A DNA stretch of 64,000 nucleotides from MR-S7 sp000400995 (GTDB taxonomy: Bacteria > Pseudomonadota > Gammaproteobacteria > Burkholderiales > Burkholderiaceae_C), in NCBI RefSeq assembly GCF_045291395.1, contig NZ_CP152342.1, positions 4,278,001-4,342,000 of the forward strand, read 5' to 3'. Every line of letters begins with the position of its first letter. The stretch's first letter is position 1. The position numbers and the translations under genes were made by a program. A model generated the notes under the pieces. It ran no database searches. It worked only from the letters and a program-made list of their open reading frames with translations, and was not told the DNA's origin. Of the stretch, positions 39,624-51,147 are shown piece after piece.

Positions 39624-40520
39624 ATGACCCAGCCATCCCCCGTGGCCATCTATGGCCTTGGCAACATGGGCTATCCGCTCGCAGAGCGGATCGGCCGCCA
39701 TTTCCCCACGCAGGTCTTCGACCTCGACGCCGCGCAGCTGCAGCGCGCGCAGGCCGCGTTCGGCGCGGCGCCCATCCAGGCGCCTTCGGACCTGGCGAAC
39801 ACACGCACTGTCGTGCTGTGCCTTCCCAACCCCGAGATCTCGCAGAAGGTGCTCCAGCAGATCGCGCCGCACCTGCCGCGCGGCGCCGTGGTGCTGGAGA
39901 CCAGCACCGTGAACCCGGAGCACGTGCACGCCGAACAGAAGCTGCTCGCCGCCCACGGCATCGACGTGGTGGACGCCTCCATCATGGCCGGCGTGGGGCA
40001 GATGGTCGCCGGCACGGCCTCGCTCGCGCTGGGGGGCGACCCGGCCGCCATCGCGCGCGCCCAGGGCGTGCTCGACGCGATCGCCGCAAAGCAGGTCTAT
40101 TTCGGCGCGCTCGGCGCGGGCGCCGCCGCCAAGGTGATCAACAACGCCGTGGCCCACGCCGTGATGATCGTGGTGGCTGAGGCCGGCGCCATGGCCACGG
40201 CCGCGGGCGTGGACTGCCACAAGCTCATCGCGCTGCTGTCCGATGCGCAGATGGGTCTGCACCGCCCACTCACACACCGCTACGCCGAGCGCATCGTGGA
40301 CGGCAACTACGCCGGCGGCATGCCGCTGGACGCCGCGCGCAAGGACTCGGTGCTCGCGCTGCAACTGGCGCAGACGCTGGGCGTGCCGCTGTTCGCCATC
40401 CAGGGCTCGCACAGCGTGTACGACATGGCCGTGGCCGCTGGCCATGGGCGCGACGACTACGCCGCCGTCGCCAAGCTCTGGGCCGCCTGGGGCTGCCCGG
40501 CCGTGCCGGCGAAAGACTGA
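39624..40520 (+). CDS. NAD(P)-dependent beta-hydroxyacid dehydrogenase (HIBADH family)
   Basis: HIBADH-like enzyme of 298 aa. The nucleotide-binding motif is AIYGLGNMGYPLAE, followed by VLETSTVNPEHVHAEQKLLA, DASIMAGVGQMVAGTASLAL and the lysine segment AAAKVINNAVAHAV. It partners with the aldehyde dehydrogenase before it: a hydroxy acid is oxidised to a semialdehyde, then to an acid. It is the third member of this family in the window. Confidence 0.92.
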   Translation: MTQPSPVAIYGLGNMGYPLAERIGRHFPTQVFDLDAAQLQRAQAAFGAAPIQAPSDLANTRTVVLCLPNPEISQKVLQQIAPHLPRGAVVLETSTVNPEHVHAEQKLLAAHGIDVVDASIMAGVGQMVAGTASLALGGDPAAIARAQGVLDAIAAKQVYFGALGAGAAAKVINNAVAHAVMIVVAEAGAMATAAGVDCHKLIALLSDAQMGLHRPLTHRYAERIVDGNYAGGMPLDAARKDSVLALQLAQTLGVPLFAIQGSHSVYDMAVAAGHGRDDYAAVAKLWAAWGCPAVPAKD

Positions 40521-40564
40521 ATCCGCTTCCCTTTCCATACCGACAACCACCCTTCAGGAGACCT

Positions 40565-41544
40565 ATGTCCTTCCCCTCTCGCACCCTCCTCGCCGGCACG
40601 CGGCGCTCCTGCTCGCCGCCGTCGGCGCCCTCGCGCTCGGCGCTGCGCCTGCCTGGGCCGCTTGGCCGGAAAAGCCCATCGAACTCGTGGTGGGCTTCGC
40701 CGCCGGCGGTGGCACCGACATCACCGCGCGCACGCTGGCCGTGCACCTGGGCAAGCACCTGGGCACGCAGGTGGTGGTGACCAACAAGGCCGGCGCCTCG
40801 GGCGAGCTGGGCCTGGCCCAGGTCGCCAAGGCCGCGCCCGACGGCTACACCATCGGCATGACCAACATGCCCGGCCTGGTGACCCTGCCGATCGAGCGCA
40901 AGACGCAGTTCAAGGGCAACGATTTCGCCTACATCGCCAACCTGGTGCGCGACCCCAGCGCCTTCAGCGTGCTGGGCAGCAGCAAGTACCAGACGCTGGC
41001 CGACCTGATCGCGGACGCCAAGGCCCGCCCCGGCGAGCTCAGCTACGGCTCCACCGGCGTGGGCACCGACGACCACCTGGCGATGGTGCTGTTCGAGCGC
41101 CTGACCGGCACGCGGCTGAACCACGTGCCCTACAACGGTGCGGGCCCGCTGCGCACCGCCGTGCTGGGCGGCCACGTGGTCATCGGGGGCATGAACCTGG
41201 GCGAGGTGATGCCCTTCCGCGACAAGGTGCGCGTGCTGGCCCAGGCCAGCGCGGGCCGCTCGCAGCTGGGCAAGGACGTGCCAAGCTTCACCGAACAGGG
41301 CGTGAACCTGGTCTTCAACTCCGAGCGCGGCATCGTCGCGCCCGCTGCCACGCCCGCCGACGTACAGCGCCGCCTAGCCGAGGCCCTGCGCGCCATCGCC
41401 GCCGATCCCGAGTTCCAGAAGCAGATGGCGGCCCAGTTCACCGAGATGGACTATGTCGAAGGCCCCGCCTGGAAGGCCCGCCTGGACAAGGCCACGGCCG
41501 ATTTCGTGGAGCTGTGGAAGACCTCGCCCTGGTCCGACAAGTAA
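40565..41544 (+). CDS. Bug-family substrate-binding protein, frameshifted in the signal peptide
   Basis: Bug/TctC periplasmic binding protein, 326 aa if intact. The ATG at 40565 with GGAG upstream opens MSFPSRTLLA, but the hydrophobic core (RHAALLLAAVGALALGAAPA) and the mature protein (WPEKPIELVVGFAAGGGTDI, AAPDGYTIGMTNMPG) are in a different frame that has no start codon of its own. One extra C near 40592-40595 gives a perfect signal peptide; the length of 980 bases is one short of a multiple of three. It is the last gene of the GntR-controlled operon. It is a null allele or a sequencing error. Confidence 0.88.
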
Positions 41545-41578
41545 GCGCCACGCCCGACCGGGAGGCCGGCCGGCCGGC

Positions 41579-44314
<2,736 letters not shown>

Positions 44315-44345
44315 CGGACTCACCTGTGCAAACGGTTCGGGGGGA

Positions 44346-44425
44346 CAGGTGAGCGTCGTTGCGAACGGGGGACGGCCCCAAGCCTGACGGGCCGGTGGAC
44401 GGCCCGCTGCAACGCTCCTTGGGGG
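44346..44425 (-). promoter_or_regulatory. S-adenosylhomocysteine (SAH) riboswitch in the metH leader
   Basis: The minus-strand leader contains the conserved SAH-riboswitch blocks in order: CCCCAAGGAGCGTTGCA (44409-44425), a GC-rich hairpin (GGGCCG...CGGCCC), AGGCTTGGGG (44376-44385) which closes the P1 stem, and GCAACGACGCTCAC (44349-44362), whose CGCTC can pair with the early GAGCG as a pseudoknot. Known SAH riboswitches raise expression of SAH-recycling genes such as ahcY and metH when SAH accumulates. A TAAAAT box at 44434-44439 just upstream may be the -10. Confidence 0.85.
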
Positions 44426-44516
44426 AAAGGGCGATTTTACCGGCTGATCTTGTTACATTGCGCGACAGGATCAGGCGCAGGGCCTTTTCCCCGACACCGA
44501 CAAGAAGAGGGCAACG

Positions 44517-45254
44517 ATGTTTCGATGGACACGATATGCGGGCGCGGCCATGGCGCTCGCGCTGGCGGCGGGCTGCGGCGGTGGCGACGACGATGACGGC
44601 TACGTGCCGCCGCCCACGCCCAAGGTCACCGGCGCCGAGGGCTTCTGGGCCGGCAAGGCCTCCACCGGCTACGACGTGGCCCTGGCTATCCTCGACAACG
44701 GCGACACCTGGGGCGTGTATGCCCGCGATGGCGTGATCCACGGCGCGGTGCACGGCACCACCCTCTCGGCCGACGGGCGCCTGCGCGGCTCCGGCGCGCA
44801 GTTCGACCTCGCCGGCAACACCGTGGCCTCGCGCGCCTACGAGGGCACCTACGCCATGCAGAAGGACATCCAGATCGGGTTCGGCTTCGATGCGTTCTCG
44901 GGCACCTACAGCGCCGCCTACGAGCAGCCCGCGTCCCTCGCCCAGCTGGCGGGCACCTACCGGGGCATGGGCGTGAGCACCGGCGCGGCGAGCATGCCTG
45001 TGACGCTGTCAATCTCCGCGAACGGCGCCGTGGCCACCGAGCCCATGCAGGGCTGCACGGCCCAGGGCTCGGCCGCGCCGCGCCCGGGCGGCAAGAACAT
45101 CTTCGACCTGCGCATCGCATTCGCGGGCGACGCCTGCGCGCTGGGCCACGGGGCCATCGCCACGGGCGTGGCGTACTACGACAGCGGACGCCTGATGGCC
45201 GTGGGCCTGCTGCCCTCGCAGATCCAGGGCTTCGCCTTCCTGGGCGGCAAGTAA
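44517..45254 (+). CDS. Hypothetical lipoprotein
   Basis: Putative lipoprotein of 245 aa: signal peptide MFRWTRYAGAAMALALAAGC with a lipobox at LAAGC, so Cys20 is the expected lipid anchor. The following GGGDDDDG tether carries Asp close to the anchor. The rest is a repeated beta-rich pattern (GFWAGKASTGYDVALAILDN, LAQLAGTYRGMGVSTGAASM), perhaps two related halves each starting with a G-W/Y-G motif. No named family is recognised. GAAGAGGG lies upstream of the ATG. It is divergent from metH. Confidence 0.85.
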   Translation: MFRWTRYAGAAMALALAAGCGGGDDDDGYVPPPTPKVTGAEGFWAGKASTGYDVALAILDNGDTWGVYARDGVIHGAVHGTTLSADGRLRGSGAQFDLAGNTVASRAYEGTYAMQKDIQIGFGFDAFSGTYSAAYEQPASLAQLAGTYRGMGVSTGAASMPVTLSISANGAVATEPMQGCTAQGSAAPRPGGKNIFDLRIAFAGDACALGHGAIATGVAYYDSGRLMAVGLLPSQIQGFAFLGGK

Positions 45255-45256
45255 CG

Positions 45257-45985
45257 CTACCGCACCGGCAGGAACTGCATGAACGTGCCGCCCGCCAGCC
45301 CCTGCACATAGCCGATGACGGCGCGGCGGTACTTCTCCGTGGTGACCTGCGCCAGCAGGTCCACGCGCGCGATGATCTTGCCGAACTCGCGCTCGTAGCT
45401 CAGGTTGCGCTCGGCGGCGCTGATCTCGTCGGCCAGCAGCAGCGGCGCGCCCGTGGCGGCGCGGCGCTGCGCGAGCATCCACACGGCGACCTCCAGGTTG
45501 CGCGCGGCGTTGTAGAGGTGCTGCGCGTCCTGGCCGTCGACCAGGTAGAACTCGGTCTTGCCGCCATGGGCGGTGATGAGCATGTCGGCCACGGCGTAGA
45601 TGAAGCCCGCCACGCGGTCGCCCGTGAAGTCGGGCGAGAGGGCCAGGGCCAGCGCGTCGATGTCGCGGCGCTGCTGCAGCGCGGGCCAGCCGCTGCGCTG
45701 GGCGATGGCGGCACGCAGTTGCGTCACGGCCAGGTCGCGGCTGGCGGCGCCGCCCTTGCGCCACTCAGCCGGGTTGCGGCGGTAGAGCTTGTCGGCCAGG
45801 CGGTGGAGGCTTTCCAGGTTCTCGCGCATGGCCACGGTCGCCACGCGGTTCATGTCGGACTGGCCCCATTCCTGCATGCTGGCGTCCGCGCCCTTGACCT
45901 CGCCCTTGTGCGTGGGCGCAGGCGTGCCGCAGGCGGCCAACAGCAGGGCGGCGGCGGTGGCGAGGGTGAGGCGGCAGGCGTGCAT
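45257..45985 (-). CDS. Hypothetical lipoprotein
   Basis: Putative lipoprotein of 242 aa: MHACRLTLATAAALLLAACG gives a lipobox LLAAC. The mature part is mostly helical (MQEWGQSDMNRVATVAMREN, LESLHRLADKLYRRNPAEWR, DIDALALALSPDFTGDRVAG) and ends LAGGTFMQFLPVR. I do not recognise a function; similar proteins in Burkholderiales are annotated only as lipoproteins. It is convergent with the lipoprotein before it, two bases apart. Confidence 0.85.
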   Translation of the reverse strand: MHACRLTLATAAALLLAACGTPAPTHKGEVKGADASMQEWGQSDMNRVATVAMRENLESLHRLADKLYRRNPAEWRKGGAASRDLAVTQLRAAIAQRSGWPALQQRRDIDALALALSPDFTGDRVAGFIYAVADMLITAHGGKTEFYLVDGQDAQHLYNAARNLEVAVWMLAQRRAATGAPLLLADEISAAERNLSYEREFGKIIARVDLLAQVTTEKYRRAVIGYVQGLAGGTFMQFLPVR

Positions 45986-46021
45986 CTGGGCTGCATTATG
46001 GCCAGATCGGCCTGCAACCCT

Positions 46022-46055
46022 TGTCCATCAAGCGCGGCCAGCTATCATTTTTTCA
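46022..46055. repeat. Interspersed palindromic repeat, half-copy (copy 8)
   Basis: ATCAAGCGCGGCCAGCTATC matches the outer half of the family. It encodes the tail KMIAGRA and the stop of the sigma-54 activator gene. Confidence 0.65.
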
Positions 46056-47410
46056 CATTCTTCCTGCTCCAGCGCGCGCAGGCGGCGGTACAGCGTGCGG
46101 GGGCTGACGCCCAGCGCCCGCGCCTGCTCGCGGCGCGTGGCCGCGTGGGTGGGGGCGCCGGGCTGCAGCGCGGCGCGCAGGGCCGCGTTCTCGATGCCGC
46201 GCAGCGTGGCCCGCGGGGCAGGGGCCGCGGGCGCGGGTGGGGGACTGTCGAACCCGAGGGCGCGCTCGATGGTCTGCGCGGTGACCACGGGGCCGTCGGT
46301 CAGCAGCGCGGCGCGCTCCAGCACGTTGCGCAGTTCGCGCACGTTGCCGGGGAAGGGGTGCCGGGCCAGGCGCCGCTGGGCCGCGGGTGCCAGCGCCAGG
46401 CGCCGGCCGGGAGCGACGCGCTCCAGCAGCGACGCCGCCAGCAGGGGAATGTCCTGCACGCGCTCGCGCAGCGCGGGCAGCCGGATGGGGAAGGTACTCA
46501 GGCGGTAGTACAGGTCTTCGCGGAAGCGCCCCTCGGCCACCAGCGCGCGCAGGTCGCGGTGGGTGGCGGCGACGAGGCGGATGTCCGCGCGGCGCAGCTC
46601 GGTCTGGCCCACGCGGCGGTAGGTGCCGCTTTCCAGCAGGCGCAGCAGCTTGACCTGCATGGTGAGCGGAATATCGCCCACCTCGTCGAGGAACAGCGTG
46701 CCGCCGTGCGCGGCTTCCACCAGCCCGGCGCGGGCGGCGTGCGCACCGGTGAAGGCGCCGCGCTCGTGGCCGAACAGCTCGCTCTCGAACAGCGTCTCGG
46801 GCAGGCTGGCGCAGTCCACCACCACCAGGGGACGCGCGGCGCGGGCGCTGGCCTCGTGCACGGCGCGGGCGGCCAGCTCCTTGCCGGTGCCCGATTCGCC
46901 CAGCAGCAGCACGCTGGCCTGCGAGGGGCCGACGCGCGCGATCAGCTCCAGCAGCGCCTGGAAGGGCGCGCTGCGGCCGATCATGCCCGGCGCGCCGGAG
47001 CGGCCCTGGGCGATGCGCAGCGGCTCCATCTTCTCCACGAAATAGAGCGGCTCGCCGTCCGCACCGCGCAGGGGGACCAGCTCGATCTGCACGTATTCCT
47101 CGCCGCCCGGCGTGTGGTGCAGGTGCAGCACGCGCTCGCGCTGGCCGCTGTGCAGCGAGCGCGCGAGCGGACAGGTCTCGCCCGCCTGGTCGCAGGGCAC
47201 GGCCGAGTGGTGCGACACCGCGTGGCAGCTGCGTCCAACCACCGGCGCGCCCTGGGCGAACTGGCCGCGGTAGGCGGCGTTGGCGGCCACGATGCGGTAG
47301 GCGCGGTCGAACAGGATGTGGGGCTCGGGCTGGGCCTCCAGCCAGGAGGCCAGCAGGGACGGCAGCGCCGCCGGGGGCGCGTCGTCGGGCAGGGAAGGGG
47401 CGGTGGTCAC
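46028..47410 (-). CDS. Sigma-54-dependent Fis-family transcriptional activator with cysteine-rich PAS domain
   Basis: Enhancer-binding protein of 460 aa. The N-terminal PAS-like domain (EPHILFDRAYRIVAANAAYR) carries an unusual Cys/His cluster, GRSCHAVSHHSAVPCDQAGE followed by TCPLA (pattern C-x11-C-x6-C), which could bind an Fe-S cluster, haem or metal. The AAA+ domain has LLLGESGTGKE, ELFGHERGAFTGAH (intact GAFTGA for sigma-54 contact) and FLDEVGDIP; a Fis-type HTH ends the protein (ARALGVSPRTLYRRLRALEQ). A GTG at 47410 is the likely start. It is divergent from the Rieske-ccoG genes, whose upstream region has sigma-54 type promoters, so it probably activates them. Confidence 0.9.
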   Translation of the reverse strand: MTTAPSLPDDAPPAALPSLLASWLEAQPEPHILFDRAYRIVAANAAYRGQFAQGAPVVGRSCHAVSHHSAVPCDQAGETCPLARSLHSGQRERVLHLHHTPGGEEYVQIELVPLRGADGEPLYFVEKMEPLRIAQGRSGAPGMIGRSAPFQALLELIARVGPSQASVLLLGESGTGKELAARAVHEASARAARPLVVVDCASLPETLFESELFGHERGAFTGAHAARAGLVEAAHGGTLFLDEVGDIPLTMQVKLLRLLESGTYRRVGQTELRRADIRLVAATHRDLRALVAEGRFREDLYYRLSTFPIRLPALRERVQDIPLLAASLLERVAPGRRLALAPAAQRRLARHPFPGNVRELRNVLERAALLTDGPVVTAQTIERALGFDSPPPAPAAPAPRATLRGIENAALRAALQPGAPTHAATRREQARALGVSPRTLYRRLRALEQEECEKMIAGRA

Positions 47411-47431
47411 GGGCGCTTCGGCGGGAGTGGA

Positions 47432-47468
47432 AGTGCCACAGGGTGACGCCAGTGGCAGCGATGGCACT
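47432..47468. promoter_or_regulatory. Candidate enhancer (upstream activating) inverted repeats
   Basis: AGTGCCA (47432-47438) and TGGCACT (47462-47468) are perfect inverted repeats, with further TGGCA half-sites between and after them. The position between the sigma-54 activator and the Rieske gene fits an activator-binding site, although the second arm also overlaps a -24-like element. Confidence 0.45.
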
Positions 47469-47477
47469 TGACTGGCA
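47462..47477 (+). promoter_or_regulatory. Sigma-54 promoter candidate 1 (distal)
   Basis: ATGGCACTTGACTGGC in the plus strand keeps the invariant GG and GC ten bases apart; it differs from consensus mainly at one T of TTGC. It is about 135 bases from the Rieske start. Confidence 0.4.
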
Positions 47478-47553
47478 TCAAACCTCGTGCGCACGGCAAG
47501 CGTAAACGCCTGTCGGCATTGGTTTTTTTCTGCCGCTCCGGCACGGCGGGCGC

Positions 47554-47569
47554 TGGCACGGGTCTTGAT
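47554..47569 (+). promoter_or_regulatory. Sigma-54 promoter candidate 2 (proximal) for the Rieske gene
   Basis: TGGCACGGGTCTTGAT matches TGGCACG-N4-TTG with correct spacing; the -12 GC is GA here. A start site about 12 bases on would leave a leader of roughly 30 bases before the ATG at 47612, a normal arrangement. Confidence 0.6.
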
Positions 47570-47611
47570 GTGCAACAGGGCCTGTCCCCCGCCTTGCATT
47601 GGAGTTCCGCC

Positions 47612-48214
47612 ATGTCCGCACCCGCTCTGCCACCCGACGCCCAACGGCGCACCCTGATCCACGCCACCGCCGCAGCGGGCGGCGCCGCCGCCGTGGCGGC
47701 GGCCGTGCCCTTCGTCTCCAGCCTGGCGCCCAGCGAGCGGGCGCGCTCCATGGGCGCGGCGGTGGAGGTGGACATCGCCGCCCTGCAGCCCGGCGAGATG
47801 CTGACGGTGGAGTGGCGCGGCAAGCCGGTCTGGGTGGTGCGGCGCACGCCCGCCATGCTGCAGTCGCTGCAGGGGCACGACGGCGAGCTGGCCGACCCCG
47901 CCTCCGCCAAGGACCAGCAGCCGCCCTATGCGCGCAATGCGCACCGCTCCATCGCACCGGAGGTGTTCGTCGCCATCGGCATCTGCACGCACCTGGGCTG
48001 CTCGCCCACGCAGGTGGCCGAGGGCGCGCCCCAGGCGGCCCTGCTGGGCGCGGGCTGGCCCGGCGGGTTCTTCTGCCCCTGCCACGGCTCCACCTTCGAC
48101 AACGCCGGCCGCGTGTACCGCAACAAGCCCGCGCCCACCAACCTGGAAGTGCCGCCGCACCGCTTCCTGAGCGCCACGCGCCTGCGCATCGGCGAGGACG
48201 GCGACGCCGCCTGA
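47612..48214 (+). CDS. petA: Rieske iron-sulfur protein (ubiquinol-cytochrome c reductase subunit, orphan copy)
   Basis: Rieske [2Fe-2S] protein of 200 aa. A twin-arginine region and one membrane helix at the N-terminus (AQRRTLIHATAAAGGAAAVA) precede the family pattern PFVSSLAPSERARSMGA. The cluster ligands are complete: CTHLGC and CPCHGS. The normal partners cytochrome b and c1 are absent here; instead ccoG follows 32 bases later. The protein may replace the housekeeping subunit under a special condition signalled by the divergent sigma-54 activator. GGAG lies before the ATG. Confidence 0.93.
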   Translation: MSAPALPPDAQRRTLIHATAAAGGAAAVAAAVPFVSSLAPSERARSMGAAVEVDIAALQPGEMLTVEWRGKPVWVVRRTPAMLQSLQGHDGELADPASAKDQQPPYARNAHRSIAPEVFVAIGICTHLGCSPTQVAEGAPQAALLGAGWPGGFFCPCHGSTFDNAGRVYRNKPAPTNLEVPPHRFLSATRLRIGEDGDAA

Positions 48215-48246
48215 GCCACGCACCACCACAACAACAACGATCCGCC

Positions 48247-49650
<1,404 letters not shown>

Positions 49651-49667
49651 TCAAGCATCGAATCCGG

Positions 49668-49714
49668 CCCCGGCGCTTGACGGACAAGCGCTGGCAGCTA
49701 TGGAAACAGGAGCC
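49668..49714. repeat. Interspersed palindromic repeat between ccoG and the PACE gene (copy 9)
   Basis: GCGCTTG (49673-49679) and CAAGCGC (49685-49691) form a perfect seven-pair stem, followed by TGGCAGCTATGGAAACAGGA. It lies between convergent genes, where it may act as a bidirectional terminator. Confidence 0.8.
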
Positions 49715-50178
49715 TACGAGGCCACGGCCACCGCCTGGGCCGAGGCCGGCAGGCCGAAGACGCGGTCGAACGACCAGTTGAACACGTAGGTGTAGACCAG
49801 AAAGAACAGCAGCAGCCCGGCCTCCATCAGCGTGGCCTCCCACAGGCCCACGCCGAACCACCACGCCATCAGCGGGATCAGCACCAGCGCCAGTCCGCCC
49901 TCGAAGCCCACCGCGTGCACCACGCGGCGCAGCACGGAGCGGCCCTTGACGCGCTGGCGCGCCTCCCACTTCTCGAACAGCGTGTTGAAGCTCACGTTCC
50001 AGACGATGGCGATCACGGACGCGGCCACCGCCATCGCGCCGGACGCGCCCGCGCCCTGGCCGATGGCCATGAACAGCAGGCTGGAGACGGCGATGGCGAT
50101 CAGCTCGTACAGCGCCACGAAAACCACCCGGCGCTTGGCGCCCTGCAGGCCGGTGGCCTGTGTTGTTGTTGCATTCAT
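49714..50178 (-). CDS. PACE-family efflux transporter (AceI-like)
   Basis: Small membrane protein of 154 aa with four helices and two bacterial transmembrane pair domains (RRVVFVALYELIAIAVSSLL, FNTLFEKWEARQRVKGRSVL, VGFEGGLALVLIPLMAWWFG, YVFNWSFDRVFGLP). The PACE family exports chlorhexidine, acriflavine and short diamines. The conserved acidic residue in the first helix (YELIA) is present. A LysR gene is divergent 71 bases away, the same arrangement as aceI-aceR in Acinetobacter. Confidence 0.93.
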   Translation of the reverse strand: MNATTTQATGLQGAKRRVVFVALYELIAIAVSSLLFMAIGQGAGASGAMAVAASVIAIVWNVSFNTLFEKWEARQRVKGRSVLRRVVHAVGFEGGLALVLIPLMAWWFGVGLWEATLMEAGLLLFFLVYTYVFNWSFDRVFGLPASAQAVAVAS

Positions 50179-50204
50179 GCGGCGCAGTGTATGCGTTGAA
50201 AATT

Positions 50205-50223
50205 GAAGAAAAAAGTCATCTTC
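50205..50223. promoter_or_regulatory. Inverted repeat in the lysR/PACE divergent promoter
   Basis: GAAGA and TCTTC face each other across nine bases in an AT-rich island within otherwise GC-rich DNA. It is a candidate LysR-binding box placed 26 bases from the PACE start and 26 bases from the lysR start. Confidence 0.45.
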
Positions 50224-50249
50224 TTTCAGATTATTTGATAGATTGCGCC

Positions 50250-51143
50250 ATGGCCTTCACCTCCGACAGCGCGCAGGTCTTCCTGGCCGTGCTCGACCAC
50301 GGCTCCTTCTCCGCGGCCGCGCGGGCGCTCTCGCGCGTGCCCTCGGCCGTCAGCATGGCCATGGCCCACCTGGAGGCCGAGCTGGACCTGCCCCTGTTCG
50401 ACCGCGCCGGCCGCGAACCCCGCCCCACCCCGGCGGCGCGCGCGCTGGAGCCCCAGGCGCGGCTGCTGGCAGCGCAGCTGCAGCAGCTCAACGCGCAGGC
50501 GCTGGCGCTGCACCAGGGGCTGGAGGAGCGGCTGACGCTGGCCATCGCCCCCGAGCTACTCGCCGCCCCCTGGCACGGCCCGCTGGCCACGCTGGCGCAG
50601 GAGCACCCGCTGCTGCAGGTGGAAGTGCTGGCCGCGCCGCAGGCCGACGCGCTGGCCATGCTGCACGCCGGGCGCGCGCAGCTCGCGCTGGTGTTCGAGC
50701 GGCCCAGCATGGACGGGCGCGAGGGTTTCCAGGAAGTGGGCAGCGAAACGCTGGTGGCCGTCCTCTCCCCGCGCCACCCGCTGCTGGCCGCGGGCACGCC
50801 GCTGCGCGAGGAGCACCTGACCGGCACGCGCCAGATCGTGGTGGCCGGGCGCGACCTGGCGCAGACCGACCCGCGCTTCGTCTTCGCGCGCCACCACTGG
50901 CGCACCGACAACCACCTGGCCGCGCTGGGCCTGATCGAGGCCGGCCTGGGCTGGGGCTGGCAGCCGCGCGCGCTGGTGCAGCCGCGCATCGCCGCCGGCA
51001 CGCTGGCCGAGCTGCCCCTGGCCAACCTGACCAACGGCGTGGAGCTGTGGGTGGACGTGGTCTGGTCCAAGGAGCGGCCGCTGGGCCTGGGCGCGCAGCG
51101 CTTCGTGGCGCTGATGGCGCCACACGCGAGCGGGCCACAATAG
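50250..51143 (+). CDS. LysR-family transcriptional regulator
   Basis: LysR regulator of 297 aa. The HTH reads SDSAQVFLAVLDHGSFSAAA then RVPSAVSMAMAHLEAELDLP, followed by the effector domain (LTLAIAPELLAAPWHGPLAT, GLIEAGLGWGWQPRALVQPR). It is divergent from the PACE efflux gene and so is likely its activator. It is followed 4 bases later by the PPK2 gene, with which it may be cotranscribed. The ATG at 50250 fits the family N-terminus. Confidence 0.92.
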   Translation: MAFTSDSAQVFLAVLDHGSFSAAARALSRVPSAVSMAMAHLEAELDLPLFDRAGREPRPTPAARALEPQARLLAAQLQQLNAQALALHQGLEERLTLAIAPELLAAPWHGPLATLAQEHPLLQVEVLAAPQADALAMLHAGRAQLALVFERPSMDGREGFQEVGSETLVAVLSPRHPLLAAGTPLREEHLTGTRQIVVAGRDLAQTDPRFVFARHHWRTDNHLAALGLIEAGLGWGWQPRALVQPRIAAGTLAELPLANLTNGVELWVDVVWSKERPLGLGAQRFVALMAPHASGPQ

Positions 51144-51147
51144 CCCC

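Noticed and set aside
44323..44323. GTG at 44323 as the metH start
   Set aside because: The ATG at 44314 has AGGTGA at good distance and matches the usual short N-terminus; the GTG would sit inside that ribosome-binding region.
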